Of a stretch of 64,000 nucleotides of DNA, positions 44,827-54,499 are shown piece by piece. The notes beneath the pieces are model-generated. The model had not been told where the DNA came from. It worked only from the letters and a program-made list of their open reading frames with translations, and searched no databases. How positions within the stretch are numbered: position 1 is the first letter of the stretch; each line of letters opens with the position of its first letter. The position numbers and the translations under genes are program-made. Source of the DNA: Bacteroidia bacterium (GTDB lineage: Bacteria; Bacteroidota; Bacteroidia; Flavobacteriales; Flavobacteriaceae); the NCBI GenBank assembly GCA_030427585.1, contig JAUIBW010000006.1, positions 1 through 64,000 on the forward strand, in the 5' to 3' direction.

Positions 44827-45756
44827 ATGAGCGAATTAAGTGTACATCACTTATTGGGAATAAAATATCTAAATAGAGAAGATATTGATTTAATTTTTGA
44901 TACTGCTGATCACTTTAAAGAAGTTATTAATCGACCAATAAAAAAAGTTCCTTCGCTTAGAGATATAACGATTGCAAATCTTTTCTTTGAGAATAGTACA
45001 AGAACAAGATTATCTTTTGAATTGGCAGAAAAACGACTTTCTGCAGATGTAATTAATTTTTCTGCAGCATCTTCTTCTGTAAAGAAAGGAGAAACACTTA
45101 TTGATACCGTTAATAATATTCTTTCGATGAAAGTAGATATGGTTGTCATGAGGCACCCTAATCCAGGAGCAGGTTTTTTTCTTTCTAAACATGTCGAGGC
45201 TAGTATTGTTAATGCAGGAGACGGAGCGCATGAGCATCCTACACAAGCTTTATTAGATTCGTATTCTATACGTGAACGGTTAGGTGAGGTAGGAGGAAAG
45301 AAAGTTGTGATTGTAGGAGATATTTTGCACTCTAGAGTTGCACTTTCTAATATCTTTGCTTTAAAATTGCAAGGAGCTGAAGTAAAAGTTTGTGGCCCTA
45401 AAACTTTAATTCCTAAATATATAGAGAAATTAGGAGTTCAAGTCGAAACCGATTTAAAAAAAGCACTAGAGTGGTGCGATGTTGCCAATATGTTGCGTGT
45501 TCAAAATGAAAGAATGGAAATTAGCTATTTTCCATCAACACGAGAATATACCCAACAGTTTGGAGTAAATAAAAAGTTATTGGATAGTCTGAATAAGGAA
45601 ATTGTAATCATGCACCCAGGACCAATTAATCGTGGAGTAGAAATCACGAGTGATGTTGCTGATTCTAACCAAGCCATAATATTGGATCAGGTACAGAATG
45701 GGGTTGCAGTGCGAATGGCTGTAATATATCTTTTAGCTTCAAAAATTAAACGATGA
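44827..45756 (+). CDS. pyrB: Aspartate carbamoyltransferase catalytic subunit PyrB
   Basis: A 309-residue ATCase catalytic chain that joins carbamoyl phosphate and aspartate in pyrimidine synthesis. The carbamoyl-phosphate motif is FENSTRTRLSFELA, with DGAHEHPTQALLD for substrate binding and RVQNERM and MHPGPINRGVEI further on. No regulatory subunit gene pyrI is adjacent, fitting the PyrR-associated, unregulated type. The next gene starts only 3 bases after the stop. Confidence 0.97.
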   Translation: MSELSVHHLLGIKYLNREDIDLIFDTADHFKEVINRPIKKVPSLRDITIANLFFENSTRTRLSFELAEKRLSADVINFSAASSSVKKGETLIDTVNNILSMKVDMVVMRHPNPGAGFFLSKHVEASIVNAGDGAHEHPTQALLDSYSIRERLGEVGGKKVVIVGDILHSRVALSNIFALKLQGAEVKVCGPKTLIPKYIEKLGVQVETDLKKALEWCDVANMLRVQNERMEISYFPSTREYTQQFGVNKKLLDSLNKEIVIMHPGPINRGVEITSDVADSNQAIILDQVQNGVAVRMAVIYLLASKIKR

Positions 45757-45759
45757 TTT

Positions 45760-46092
45760 ATGATTTTTAATAAAGAAGGCTCTACAACTATAATTACACA
45801 AGAAAAAACTACAATTATTGAATTTGTTAAAGGTCTTGAAGACAAATATTCTTCCCTCGAAAATGATAATATAATTGTTAACTTGTTTTCTCTAGAAAAA
45901 ATCTCTATAAATGATATTAATGAATTTTTAAGGGTTTCTAATAAGCATAAAGCTGCTAAGCATTCATTCGTTATTGTTACAAATAAGATTTCTTATGATG
46001 AAGTCTCAAGTGAAATAACAGTAGTTCCTACACTACAAGAAGCATATGATTTGGTTGAGATGGAAGAAATAGAAAGAGATCTGGGATTTTAG
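45760..46092 (+). CDS. Small conserved cytosolic protein, STAS-like pattern
   Basis: A 110-residue protein with alternating strands and helices: TTIIEFVKGLEDKY, NIIVNLFSLEKISINDINEFLRVSNKHKA (split here by spacing), HSFVIVTNKI and a C-terminal TLQEAYDLVEMEEIERDLG. This looks STAS-like. Similar proteins are sometimes labelled ribonuclease Z in databases because they neighbour rnz, but it has no metal motif. It is tightly coupled to pyrB (3 bases) and is four residues short of a typical anti-sigma antagonist. Function unknown. Confidence 0.65.
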   Translation: MIFNKEGSTTIITQEKTTIIEFVKGLEDKYSSLENDNIIVNLFSLEKISINDINEFLRVSNKHKAAKHSFVIVTNKISYDEVSSEITVVPTLQEAYDLVEMEEIERDLGF

Positions 46093-46142
46093 AAAATTCA
46101 ACTTTTTTGTAATTGTTTACTTTACTTTTCGTCTGATAGGTT

Positions 46143-46601
46143 ATGAACAGATTTGCTTTAGTTATAAGTATACTTTTTTTTGTGTGTTTTGGTCATGACG
46201 TTATTGCTCAGGATTGGAAATTTGACTTTGAAGAAGCAAAGCTACTTGCAAAAGAAAAAAACCAAAATATAGTATTGTTTTTTACAGGATCAGACTGGTG
46301 TCCTCCTTGTATTAGATTAGAAAGAAATATTTTCTCTAATCAGGAATTTATAGAATTTGCTGATGAAAAATTTATTTGGGTCAAGGCAGATTTCCCTAAG
46401 CGTAAAAAAAATAAGCTTTCTTTAGCTCAGCAAAAGAAAAATGAGGTGCTTGCGCAAAAATATAATAGGAAATGGGTTTTTCCTGTTATTTTAGTTCTGG
46501 ATAAGGAAGGAAAAGTGTTAGGAGTAACAGGGTATAGAAGAGGTTTTGACGCAAAAAAATATATATCATTATTGGCATCATTTGATTCTTTTGGTCGTTA
46601 G
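46143..46601 (+). CDS. Secreted thioredoxin-family protein
   Basis: A 152-residue periplasmic thioredoxin-fold protein. After a signal peptide (about residues 1-22, ending in IAQD) comes the active site WCPPC (in GSDWCPPCIRLE) and the cis-Pro region VFPVILVLDKEGKVLGVTGYRRGF. It is likely involved in disulfide exchange in the envelope. It resembles the DUF255/thioredoxin-7 type. It is 50 bases after the STAS-like gene and 63 bases before rnz. Confidence 0.9.
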   Translation: MNRFALVISILFFVCFGHDVIAQDWKFDFEEAKLLAKEKNQNIVLFFTGSDWCPPCIRLERNIFSNQEFIEFADEKFIWVKADFPKRKKNKLSLAQQKKNEVLAQKYNRKWVFPVILVLDKEGKVLGVTGYRRGFDAKKYISLLASFDSFGR

Positions 46602-46664
46602 ATTGATTTATAAATAAGATTAGATTATATTCACAACCTGTTTAATAAAATAGGAGAAATAATT

Positions 46665-47570
46665 TTGAAACTTACGATTTTAGGTTGCTATTCTGCAACT
46701 CCCCGAACATTTACAAACCCTACTTCTCAGGTCTTAGAAATAAATAATCATATCTTTTTGATTGATTGTGGCGAAGGAACCCAGGTAGAATTACGACGAA
46801 ATAAAATCAAGTTTTCAAGAATCAAACATATTTTTATTTCGCATCTTCATGGAGATCACTTTTTCGGACTAATTGGATTAGTATCCACTTTTAGATTGCT
46901 CGGTAGAGATGTACCATTACATATTCATGGCCCTAGAGGGATAAAAGAAGTTATTACATTACAATTAAAGCTTTCTAATTCGTGGACAGATTACCCATTA
47001 CACTTTCATGAACTAACCAATACTGAATCAGAAATTATTTTTGAAGATGAAAAAATAATGGTACGTACTATACCTTTGCAACACAGGGTATATTGTAATG
47101 GATTTTTATTTCGGGAAAAACCAGGTGACCGAACGTTGCTCATAGACAAGGTATCTAATTATGATATTGATAAGGCATATTATCGCGGGATAAAAAAAGG
47201 AAAAGATGTTGTCTTAGACAATGGTACCATAATTTCTAATGAAGAACTAACAAGCCCTCCTAAACCTGTTAAAAGCTACGCTTTTTGTAGTGATACTAGA
47301 TATAACGAAGAAAAAATTCCTTTAATAAAAGACGTTACTGTGTTGTATCATGAGTCAACTTTTTTAGAAAGCCATAAACATTTATGTGCAAAAACAGGTC
47401 ACAGTTCGGCTATTGAAGCAGCTACTATTGCCAAAAAAGCAAATGTAGGGTCCTTAATTTTGGGTCATTATTCAACCAGATATGAAAATATTGAACTTTT
47501 TAGGGAAGAAGCGAAGACCGTTTTTGATGATGTAGAAATAGCAGATGATGGTAAAGTGTTTGAATATTGA
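46665..47570 (+). CDS. rnz: Ribonuclease Z
   Basis: A 301-residue metallo-beta-lactamase-fold tRNA 3'-processing endonuclease. The zinc motif is HLHGDH (in ISHLHGDHFFGL), with FCSDTRYNE and GHSSAIEAA supplying further ligands and GHYSTRYEN near the end. The start is TTG (46665), fixed by the family N-terminus MKLTILG and an AGGAG ribosome site (46652-46656). Length is normal for the short tRNase Z form. Confidence 0.95.
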   Translation: MKLTILGCYSATPRTFTNPTSQVLEINNHIFLIDCGEGTQVELRRNKIKFSRIKHIFISHLHGDHFFGLIGLVSTFRLLGRDVPLHIHGPRGIKEVITLQLKLSNSWTDYPLHFHELTNTESEIIFEDEKIMVRTIPLQHRVYCNGFLFREKPGDRTLLIDKVSNYDIDKAYYRGIKKGKDVVLDNGTIISNEELTSPPKPVKSYAFCSDTRYNEEKIPLIKDVTVLYHESTFLESHKHLCAKTGHSSAIEAATIAKKANVGSLILGHYSTRYENIELFREEAKTVFDDVEIADDGKVFEY

Positions 47571-47644
47571 TATGGTAAAAATTATCTACTTATTATTGTT
47601 TTCTATATTTTTAAAATAGGTAAATTGCATAATAATTTGAGGTA

Positions 47645-48289
47645 ATGAATAGAGATTTAACAGCATATAGAAAATCATATGAAAAAAGCTTTTTAGAGGA
47701 AGAGAATCTCCCGGATTCTCCATTTAAACTTTTTTCTGATTGGTTTGCAGAAGTAGAAGAGGTTGGTGGAGTTGATGAGGCTAACGCTATGACAATTACT
47801 ACCACAGGATTAGATGGATTTCCAAAAGCTAGAATAGTATTGTTAAAACATTTTGACGAAAATGGTTTTGTATTTTATACTAATTATTCTTCAGAAAAAG
47901 GTAAATCCATAGCTGCTAATAATAAAGTGTGTATTTCTTTTTTTTGGCCTAATTTAGAACGACAGGTTATTATTAAAGGTACAGCGCAAAAAATAGAAGA
48001 AGAAGAGAGTATTCGTTATTTTTTATCTCGCCCAAGAGGGAGTCAATTGGGAGCTTTGGCGTCTGATCAAAGCGAAGTGATTAAATCAAGAGAAGCGTTA
48101 GAAAAACGATTACAGTCTTTAGAAAAAGAATATAAAGATAGCGATATACCTAAGCCAAAATTTTGGGGAGGATATTGTATAACACCTATTGAGTTTGAGT
48201 TTTGGCAAGGTAGAGCTAATCGATTACATGATAGAATTCGTTATGTTACTCAAAAAAAGAATTGGGATATAGAAAGGTTATCTCCATAA
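47645..48289 (+). CDS. pdxH: Pyridoxamine 5'-phosphate oxidase
   Basis: A 214-residue FMN enzyme that oxidises pyridoxamine and pyridoxine phosphates to PLP. The FMN-binding blocks are FPKARIVLLKHFDENGFVFYTNY and SEKGKSIAANNKVCISFFW, with RPRGSQLGALASDQS, GGYCITPIEFEFWQGRANRLHDR (listed as separate short motifs) and a normal C-terminus ERLSP. It ends 6 bases before the convergent OmpA-family gene. Confidence 0.96.
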   Translation: MNRDLTAYRKSYEKSFLEEENLPDSPFKLFSDWFAEVEEVGGVDEANAMTITTTGLDGFPKARIVLLKHFDENGFVFYTNYSSEKGKSIAANNKVCISFFWPNLERQVIIKGTAQKIEEEESIRYFLSRPRGSQLGALASDQSEVIKSREALEKRLQSLEKEYKDSDIPKPKFWGGYCITPIEFEFWQGRANRLHDRIRYVTQKKNWDIERLSP

Positions 48290-48295
48290 AAAAGA

Positions 48296-50497
48296 TTACA
48301 TAATTACAAAACTAGAGCGTCTGTTCTTTTGGTATTGATCTTCAGAACAGTCTTCTCCATCTTTACAATTATTAACAGGTCTGGTTTCTCCAAATCCAAC
48401 GTAGGAGAGAATTCTATTTTTAGAAATATTTTTACTTATTAAGTAATGATAAATGGATTCTGCTCTTTTTTGTGAAAGCGTTAGGTTATAATTTTCTTCA
48501 CCACGACTGTCAGAATGTGTTTCTATTTTGATTACCATAGTTGGATAATCATTATTCATAATTTCTACCACTTTATCAAGCTCAATTTTTGCCTTTTCGG
48601 TGATATCCCATTTATCAAAATCAAAATAAATTTCATTCAAATTTATCAGATCATTTATGGTTTTAGTCAATTTTAAATCTGATTTTAAAGGTGATTCGGG
48701 TGTATCACTAGATTGTACAATATCTCCCGAGGTAATACCACCACTTTTTGTATTATTAGATTTAGTTACTTCATCCATTTCTCCAGGTATTACCACAGCA
48801 AATTGGCTATTCATCTTCTTTTTAGGAATAGAAACAAGACGACTGGCATTAGGACAGTTTAGCTCACTAATATCTATAGCTAATTTAAATTGATAGAAAT
48901 CAGGTAGTTCACAAGAGTTAATATGATTGTATCCTTTAGAGTATTTTATGGTTTCATTTAGCGTTCCATTAAATTCGGCCATAACAGGTTGATCTACTAC
49001 AAGAATATCATCAATTGTGTTAATTGATTCACATTCGGTGTCTACAATCACATTATAACTAATTTTAAACGGTTCACTATCTGTTTTTACCATTTTATTT
49101 GGTACTATAAAGTTTAATGTTCGAGATGCTTTATCGTATTTTACCTTTATTCTTTTAGAGGGTAAAATCATAGTTTTTTCAGAAAAAACTACATTTTTTG
49201 GTAAAATATCTTTTATGATAGTATTTTTTGCATCATCATTACCATCATTATATATGGTAAGATTATATGTTATTTCTTGTTTTGGAGCTAAAACATCATT
49301 TGGATGAATGTATTGACCATTAGCCGTATACTTTGATCTTTTTACAATATGAATTGCAGGCTCGTATATTTCTACACTAAATGCAACCGCCATAACAGAA
49401 TATCCATCATTATTAGTCGATAATCTAAATTTAGCTTCCGTTTGATTATTACCTATAATACTATTCCTTATATTTTTTATATCAAATAAATCGGCATCAT
49501 ACCCTAATGTATTCTGGCTTGCAGGGACTCTGGTTTTTACATTTTTTCCATTTTCAGTAATATTGGCATTAAAGAAATTGTTCATAGGATTAATACCATC
49601 TGCAAGACTTTTATATCTATTAGTTTCATTAGACATTACCTGGAAACGATCTCCTATAATTCCTTTGTCTCCTTCATAAGCAATTACACCTATTTTTCCA
49701 TGAACTGCTCCATTAGGAATGGTTTGAAAATTGTTAAAAGAAAAAGCTACAGGTTTTGCTTTTGAGTCAATGTTTACAAAACCATCATACACATAAAATC
49801 TTTTTCTGGGTTTGGCATCATCCTCATAAATTACAACCATTGTCCATCCACCAGCAAGGCCATTACCTAAAGTTTCATCATCATTTATTGCACTAGTCGT
49901 GGCAGGGATGTTAGCAACAGTATATGTTCCTAATGGATTTTCTAATTTTAAAATATCTGCAGTAATATCTTTATAGCATGAATATTGTTTAAACAAAGAT
50001 TCGCTATCATTATAGTAATCATGAATTATTTGTGCATCATTAATGGTTGAATAAGACTTTTGTCCAGGATATTTTATTTTTATAGAAGTAATATCATGTT
50101 GTCTGTTATCATCTGCATAAGCAGCTGTCCAATATAAACCAACATGTTTAATAGCATTACAGTTAGAATCGATATCTAAATCTGCACTACTAGAATTAAA
50201 AGTAGTAGGGTCGTTATCAATATCGATAAAACCCATCTTAAACTGATTGTTTAATCCACCAGCATTGTAGCTTTTATTAGGATCAAATACGTCAGACCCG
50301 TCATCATTACTAACTTTACCCAAAATAGTATTAGATACAAACTTAAAATCCCCTTTAAGTGTTAACTCTGTACGTTTCTTAAGAGGCACCTCTACCTGCC
50401 CATATGCAATTATAGAACTAATGCAGCATATGAATATAAGTAGGTATGTATTTTGAAACCATTTAAAATTTCTTTTTATAGTAATCACTTTTTCCAC
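48296..50497 (-). CDS. Large secreted OmpA-family protein with DUF11-like domain
   Basis: A 733-residue exported protein: signal segment (about residues 10-35), a long N-terminal domain (about 40-370) with DIDSNCNAIKHVGLYWTAAYADD, typical of exported Bacteroidota proteins that also carry DUF11 modules, then a DUF11-like beta-sandwich (about 375-485; ITYNLTIYNDGNDDAKN) and a C-terminal OmpA domain (about 615-733; ETHSDSRGEENYN, YQKNRRSSFVIM). It may link a surface structure to peptidoglycan. The start codon is GTG (50497); an alternative GTG at 50488 has a better-spaced AAAGG ribosome site. Convergent with pdxH. Confidence 0.8.
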   Translation of the reverse strand: MEKVITIKRNFKWFQNTYLLIFICCISSIIAYGQVEVPLKKRTELTLKGDFKFVSNTILGKVSNDDGSDVFDPNKSYNAGGLNNQFKMGFIDIDNDPTTFNSSSADLDIDSNCNAIKHVGLYWTAAYADDNRQHDITSIKIKYPGQKSYSTINDAQIIHDYYNDSESLFKQYSCYKDITADILKLENPLGTYTVANIPATTSAINDDETLGNGLAGGWTMVVIYEDDAKPRKRFYVYDGFVNIDSKAKPVAFSFNNFQTIPNGAVHGKIGVIAYEGDKGIIGDRFQVMSNETNRYKSLADGINPMNNFFNANITENGKNVKTRVPASQNTLGYDADLFDIKNIRNSIIGNNQTEAKFRLSTNNDGYSVMAVAFSVEIYEPAIHIVKRSKYTANGQYIHPNDVLAPKQEITYNLTIYNDGNDDAKNTIIKDILPKNVVFSEKTMILPSKRIKVKYDKASRTLNFIVPNKMVKTDSEPFKISYNVIVDTECESINTIDDILVVDQPVMAEFNGTLNETIKYSKGYNHINSCELPDFYQFKLAIDISELNCPNASRLVSIPKKKMNSQFAVVIPGEMDEVTKSNNTKSGGITSGDIVQSSDTPESPLKSDLKLTKTINDLINLNEIYFDFDKWDITEKAKIELDKVVEIMNNDYPTMVIKIETHSDSRGEENYNLTLSQKRAESIYHYLISKNISKNRILSYVGFGETRPVNNCKDGEDCSEDQYQKNRRSSFVIM

Positions 50498-50885
50498 CTT
50501 TCTTGTTTTTTATTACCCTACTAAAATATTATGATAAATTTGTGCTCATAATGTTTGGGGGAAACACTCTGATTTAAGGGAAAACCGTATGTAAATTTAT
50601 ATTTTAACATTTAATTTTATACTAAAAAAATCATGTTTTCGATGTAAATACAGTTTTTATCGATTAAAATCAAGCGTTTACTATGCTCATTTTCATTATT
50701 TTAACCGTTTTCTCTGTTATTTTGTATTAATCATTTGATAGATAAAGCAACATGAATATGAAAGCCAATCTTACTTATAATTACATAAAAATTGATTTTT
50801 TATATTCTTATATTTAAAATTTGTAAAAACGAATCCTTAAACTTGTATTAAATAACTTCATTTTTGCTAAAATAGTATCAGATTC
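50498..50885. other. Spacer between divergent OmpA-family and sixA genes
   Basis: AT-rich, no gene seen. Contains GGGGAAAC (50558-50565) and GGGAAAAC (50578-50585), about two helical turns apart, 60-90 bases upstream of the minus-strand gene. No exact -7 box on either strand. Confidence 0.5.
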
Positions 50886-51371
50886 ATGAAAACTTTATAT
50901 ATAATAAGACATGCAAAATCTTCTTGGGAGTTTGATGTGCCAGATGATAAAAGACCGCTTAATAATAGAGGAATAAGAGATGCCGGATTGGTAGGCGAAC
51001 ATCTGAAAACACTGGTAGGACCAATTGATAAGGTTTTATGTAGCCCAGCTAAAAGAGCGTATAGCACGGCCAAAATTATTGTAAGTCATTTAAATATTCC
51101 TGAAACCGTATTTTCTTTAGAACCAAAACTTTATGATTTTGAAGGAACTCAGGTTACCGATGTGATAAAAAATTGTCATAATGATGTTAATACTTTAATG
51201 ATATTTGGACATAACCATGCTTTTACTTCAATTGCTAATCTTTATGGAGATCAACGTATAGATAATCTCCCTACAGCAGGAGTAGTTGCAATAGAATTTG
51301 AAGCAGACACATGGCAAAATATTTCTGTAGGAAAAAACTTATTAACAATTTTTCCTAAATCTTTACGATAA
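50886..51371 (+). CDS. sixA: SixA-like phosphohistidine phosphatase
   Basis: A 161-residue histidine phosphatase with the phospho-accepting His in the RHA motif (YIIRHAKSSWEF) and the second catalytic His in FGHNHAFT. SixA-type enzymes remove phosphate from phosphohistidine proteins. The stop codon overlaps the ppk1 ATG by one base (TAATG), so the two genes are translationally coupled. The polyphosphate context suggests a role in the same phosphate pathway. Confidence 0.9.
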   Translation: MKTLYIIRHAKSSWEFDVPDDKRPLNNRGIRDAGLVGEHLKTLVGPIDKVLCSPAKRAYSTAKIIVSHLNIPETVFSLEPKLYDFEGTQVTDVIKNCHNDVNTLMIFGHNHAFTSIANLYGDQRIDNLPTAGVVAIEFEADTWQNISVGKNLLTIFPKSLR

Positions 51372-53476
51372 TGACAGAAAATATTAAAAACCAATATGTT
51401 AATAGGGAGTTAAGTTGGCTTCAGTTTAATGCAAGAGTATTGCAAGAAGCTGCAGATGATACAGTTCCGCTGTTAGAAAGGTTGCGCTTTATAGGGATAT
51501 TTTCTAATAACCTGGATGAATTTTTTAAAGTGAGATATGCTACTATTAAGCGAATAGATCAGGCAGGAAAGGATGGAAAGAATGTACTTAAAGGTACTAC
51601 AGCAAACGAATTACTAGAAAAGATTACAAATATAGTTATCAAGCAACAGGCAGAAAGTCTTAAAACTATTGATAACATTAAACTTGAACTTGAAACTCAT
51701 AATATTTTTATTATTGATGAAAATCAGGTTACACCAGATCAAGATGCTTTTATTCGTAACTATTTTATAAGTAAAGTTAGTCCAGCTCTAGTTACTTATA
51801 TACTAAATGATCTAGAAAAATTTCCACATCTAAAAGATAGTGTAGCTTATTTAGCAGTAAAACTAGTGTTAAAGGATAAGATTCCTAAAGAAGGACGAAT
51901 CTCTAAAATATTACAACAAACCACCAAGGAAAAAATTTATGCACTAATCGAGATACCAAAAAATACAGATCGATTTGTTGTACTTCCCGAAAAAGATGGA
52001 AAACAATTCATTATCATTTTAGATGATTTGATTAGGTATTGTATGCACATCAACTTTAGTATTTTTAATTATGTTAGGGCGTCAGCTCATATGATTAAAA
52101 TTACCAGAGATGCACAGTTGGATTTTGATAATGATCTGAGTAAAAGTTTTATTCAAAAAATATCAAGTAGTGTACGATCTCGCCGTGACGGAGAACCTGT
52201 TCGATTTGTCTATGACAAAACTATTGAAAAAGATACTCTTGATTTTTTAATGGAAAAAATGGGAGTTGATAATACAGATAGTATTATTCCTGGAGGAAGG
52301 TATCATAATCGTAGAGATTATATGAATTTTCCAGATTTAGGAGCTATCAATTTGGTATACCAACCAATTAAACCTTTAGCAATACCTGGCCTTGTTTTGC
52401 AAGGAAGTTTATTAGATAAGATTGCCAAAAAAGATTTTCTGCAATACACACCTTATCACACGTTCTCATACACAGTAAAATTTTTGCGAGAATCTGCAAT
52501 TGATCCAAAAGTAAAAAGTATTAAAATCACGATATACAGATTGGCAAATATATCTCATATTGCCAGCTCCCTTATCAATGCTGCCAAAAATGGTAAAAAC
52601 GTTACTGTACAAATAGAATTACAAGCTCGTTTTGATGAAGCTGCAAATATTCGTTATGCAGAACAAATGCAAAGAGAAGGTATACATTTGATTTTTGGAG
52701 TTACCGGGCTTAAAGTGCATTGTAAAGCATGTGTAATAGAACGAGAAGAAAAAGGAAAACTTAAACGATATGGCTTTATAAGTACTGGAAATTTTAACGA
52801 ATCTACCGCAAAAATCTATACCGATTATACTTTGTTTACAACCAACGAATCTATTTTGAAGGAAACCAATAGAGTATTTAAATTTTTTGAAATAAATTAT
52901 AAAATAAACCGCTATAAACATTTGTTAGTGTCCCCGCATTACACAAGATCTTCTCTTGTGAAACTAATAGAAAAAGAAATTAGGAATGTAAAAGAAGGTA
53001 AACCCGCAGGAATTAAACTAAAACTGAATAGCTTGAGTGATTATGATATGATAGATAAGCTATATGAAGCAAGTAGAGCAGGAGTAAAAATAGATTTAAT
53101 TATTAGAGGCATTTGTTGTTTGATACCGGGTATCCCGGGAATGAGTGAAAATATACGAGCAATAAGTGTAATAGATAAGTTTTTAGAACACACGCGATTA
53201 TACATATTTCAAAATGGAGGAGAACCAAAAGTGTATATATCATCGGCAGATTGGATGACACGTAATTTAGATAGAAGAGTAGAGATTTCTTGTCCCATCT
53301 ATGACGAGGATATTAAATTAGAATTAATGGATACTTTTGATATTTGCTGGAATGATAATGTTAAAGCCAGAAGATTTTCTAAAGAGCAAGATAATGTATA
53401 CATTAAAAATGATAATGAGAAAGTAAGATCACAAAAAGCAACATACAATTATTATTTAAAAAAACTAGGAAATTAA
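51371..53476 (+). CDS. ppk1: Polyphosphate kinase 1
   Basis: A 701-residue PPK1 that makes polyphosphate from ATP at the inner membrane. The N-terminal domain starts NRELSWLQFNARVLQEA, and the two PLD-like catalytic domains show HCKACVIER and FISTGNFNESTAKIYTDY, containing the phospho-His site; a second block is YISSADWMTRNLDRRVEI. Length is normal. It overlaps sixA by one base and is followed after 5 bases by the ppx/gppA gene. Confidence 0.97.
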   Translation: MTENIKNQYVNRELSWLQFNARVLQEAADDTVPLLERLRFIGIFSNNLDEFFKVRYATIKRIDQAGKDGKNVLKGTTANELLEKITNIVIKQQAESLKTIDNIKLELETHNIFIIDENQVTPDQDAFIRNYFISKVSPALVTYILNDLEKFPHLKDSVAYLAVKLVLKDKIPKEGRISKILQQTTKEKIYALIEIPKNTDRFVVLPEKDGKQFIIILDDLIRYCMHINFSIFNYVRASAHMIKITRDAQLDFDNDLSKSFIQKISSSVRSRRDGEPVRFVYDKTIEKDTLDFLMEKMGVDNTDSIIPGGRYHNRRDYMNFPDLGAINLVYQPIKPLAIPGLVLQGSLLDKIAKKDFLQYTPYHTFSYTVKFLRESAIDPKVKSIKITIYRLANISHIASSLINAAKNGKNVTVQIELQARFDEAANIRYAEQMQREGIHLIFGVTGLKVHCKACVIEREEKGKLKRYGFISTGNFNESTAKIYTDYTLFTTNESILKETNRVFKFFEINYKINRYKHLLVSPHYTRSSLVKLIEKEIRNVKEGKPAGIKLKLNSLSDYDMIDKLYEASRAGVKIDLIIRGICCLIPGIPGMSENIRAISVIDKFLEHTRLYIFQNGGEPKVYISSADWMTRNLDRRVEISCPIYDEDIKLELMDTFDICWNDNVKARRFSKEQDNVYIKNDNEKVRSQKATYNYYLKKLGN

Positions 53477-53481
53477 TTATT

Positions 53482-54381
53482 TTGTTAACTATAGAAAAAT
53501 ATGGAGCCATAGATATAGGCTCCAATGCAGTACGATTATTAATAAGTAGTATTCACGAAGAGAAAGGAAAAACTACTAGATTTAAAAAAACAAGCCTTGT
53601 TAGAGTACCAATACGATTAGGAGAAGATGTTTTTAAATCTAAACAAGTTTCTCAGGAAAATATTACTAGAATGATTGATACTATGCAAGCGTATCAGCTA
53701 TTAATGAAAACACATAAAGTGATTAAATATAAAGCTTGTGCAACATCTGCTATGCGCGAAGCCGAGAATGGAGAAGAAGTAGCCCGCCTTATAAAAGAGA
53801 AGACAGGTATTCAAATAGATATTATAGATGGTAAAGATGAAGCTGCTATAATTGCAATGACCGATTTACACGAATTGATAAATACAGATGCAACATACTT
53901 ATATGTAGATGTTGGGGGGGGTAGTACAGAGTTTACACTATATCATAATGGAAATACTATTAAATCCCGATCTTTTAAATTAGGAACGGTAAGACTACTT
54001 AATAATTTAGTCTCTGATAAAATATGGAAAAATGCAGAAGATTGGATTAAGAAAAGTGTTGTAGACTATCCTAAAGTTTCATTAATTGGATCTGGAGGAA
54101 ACATTAATAATATTTTTAAGAATAGTGGTAAAAGAATGGGTAAACCCCTATCTTTTTTATATCTAAGCTCATATTATAAATTACTTAATTCTTTAACTTA
54201 TGAAGAAAGAATTTGGCAACTTAATTTAAATCAGGATAGAGCAGATGTGATTATTCCAGCTACTCGAATATATCTTTCTGCAATGAAATGGAGTGGTTCT
54301 AGGGAAATCTTTGTTCCAAAAATTGGTCTATCAGACGGGATCATAAAATCATTATATAATGAAAAACTAAATAATCGTTGA
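53482..54381 (+). CDS. Exopolyphosphatase / guanosine pentaphosphate phosphatase family
   Basis: A 299-residue Ppx/GppA protein of the ASKHA fold: AIDIGSNAVRLLI near the start, YVDVGGGSTEFTL with the phosphate loop, and GSGGNINNIFK later. It removes terminal phosphates from polyphosphate or from pppGpp. The short form lacks the C-terminal HD domain of E. coli Ppx. The start is TTG (53482). It is the third gene of a sixA-ppk1-ppx module, opposing ppk1. Confidence 0.93.
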   Translation: MLTIEKYGAIDIGSNAVRLLISSIHEEKGKTTRFKKTSLVRVPIRLGEDVFKSKQVSQENITRMIDTMQAYQLLMKTHKVIKYKACATSAMREAENGEEVARLIKEKTGIQIDIIDGKDEAAIIAMTDLHELINTDATYLYVDVGGGSTEFTLYHNGNTIKSRSFKLGTVRLLNNLVSDKIWKNAEDWIKKSVVDYPKVSLIGSGGNINNIFKNSGKRMGKPLSFLYLSSYYKLLNSLTYEERIWQLNLNQDRADVIIPATRIYLSAMKWSGSREIFVPKIGLSDGIIKSLYNEKLNNR

Positions 54382-54499
54382 AATTCATAAGTAATACATT
54401 TTATCGATTTTTATAGAGTAATAATCCGTATGGAGCCCCAAAATGTTAATGAAAATCCATTATTTTGTAGTAAATTAAACCATAACTTATAATTTTACT

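Noticed and set aside
45760-46092. Annotation as ribonuclease Z
   Set aside because: No metal motif and wrong fold; the real rnz is at 46665-47570.
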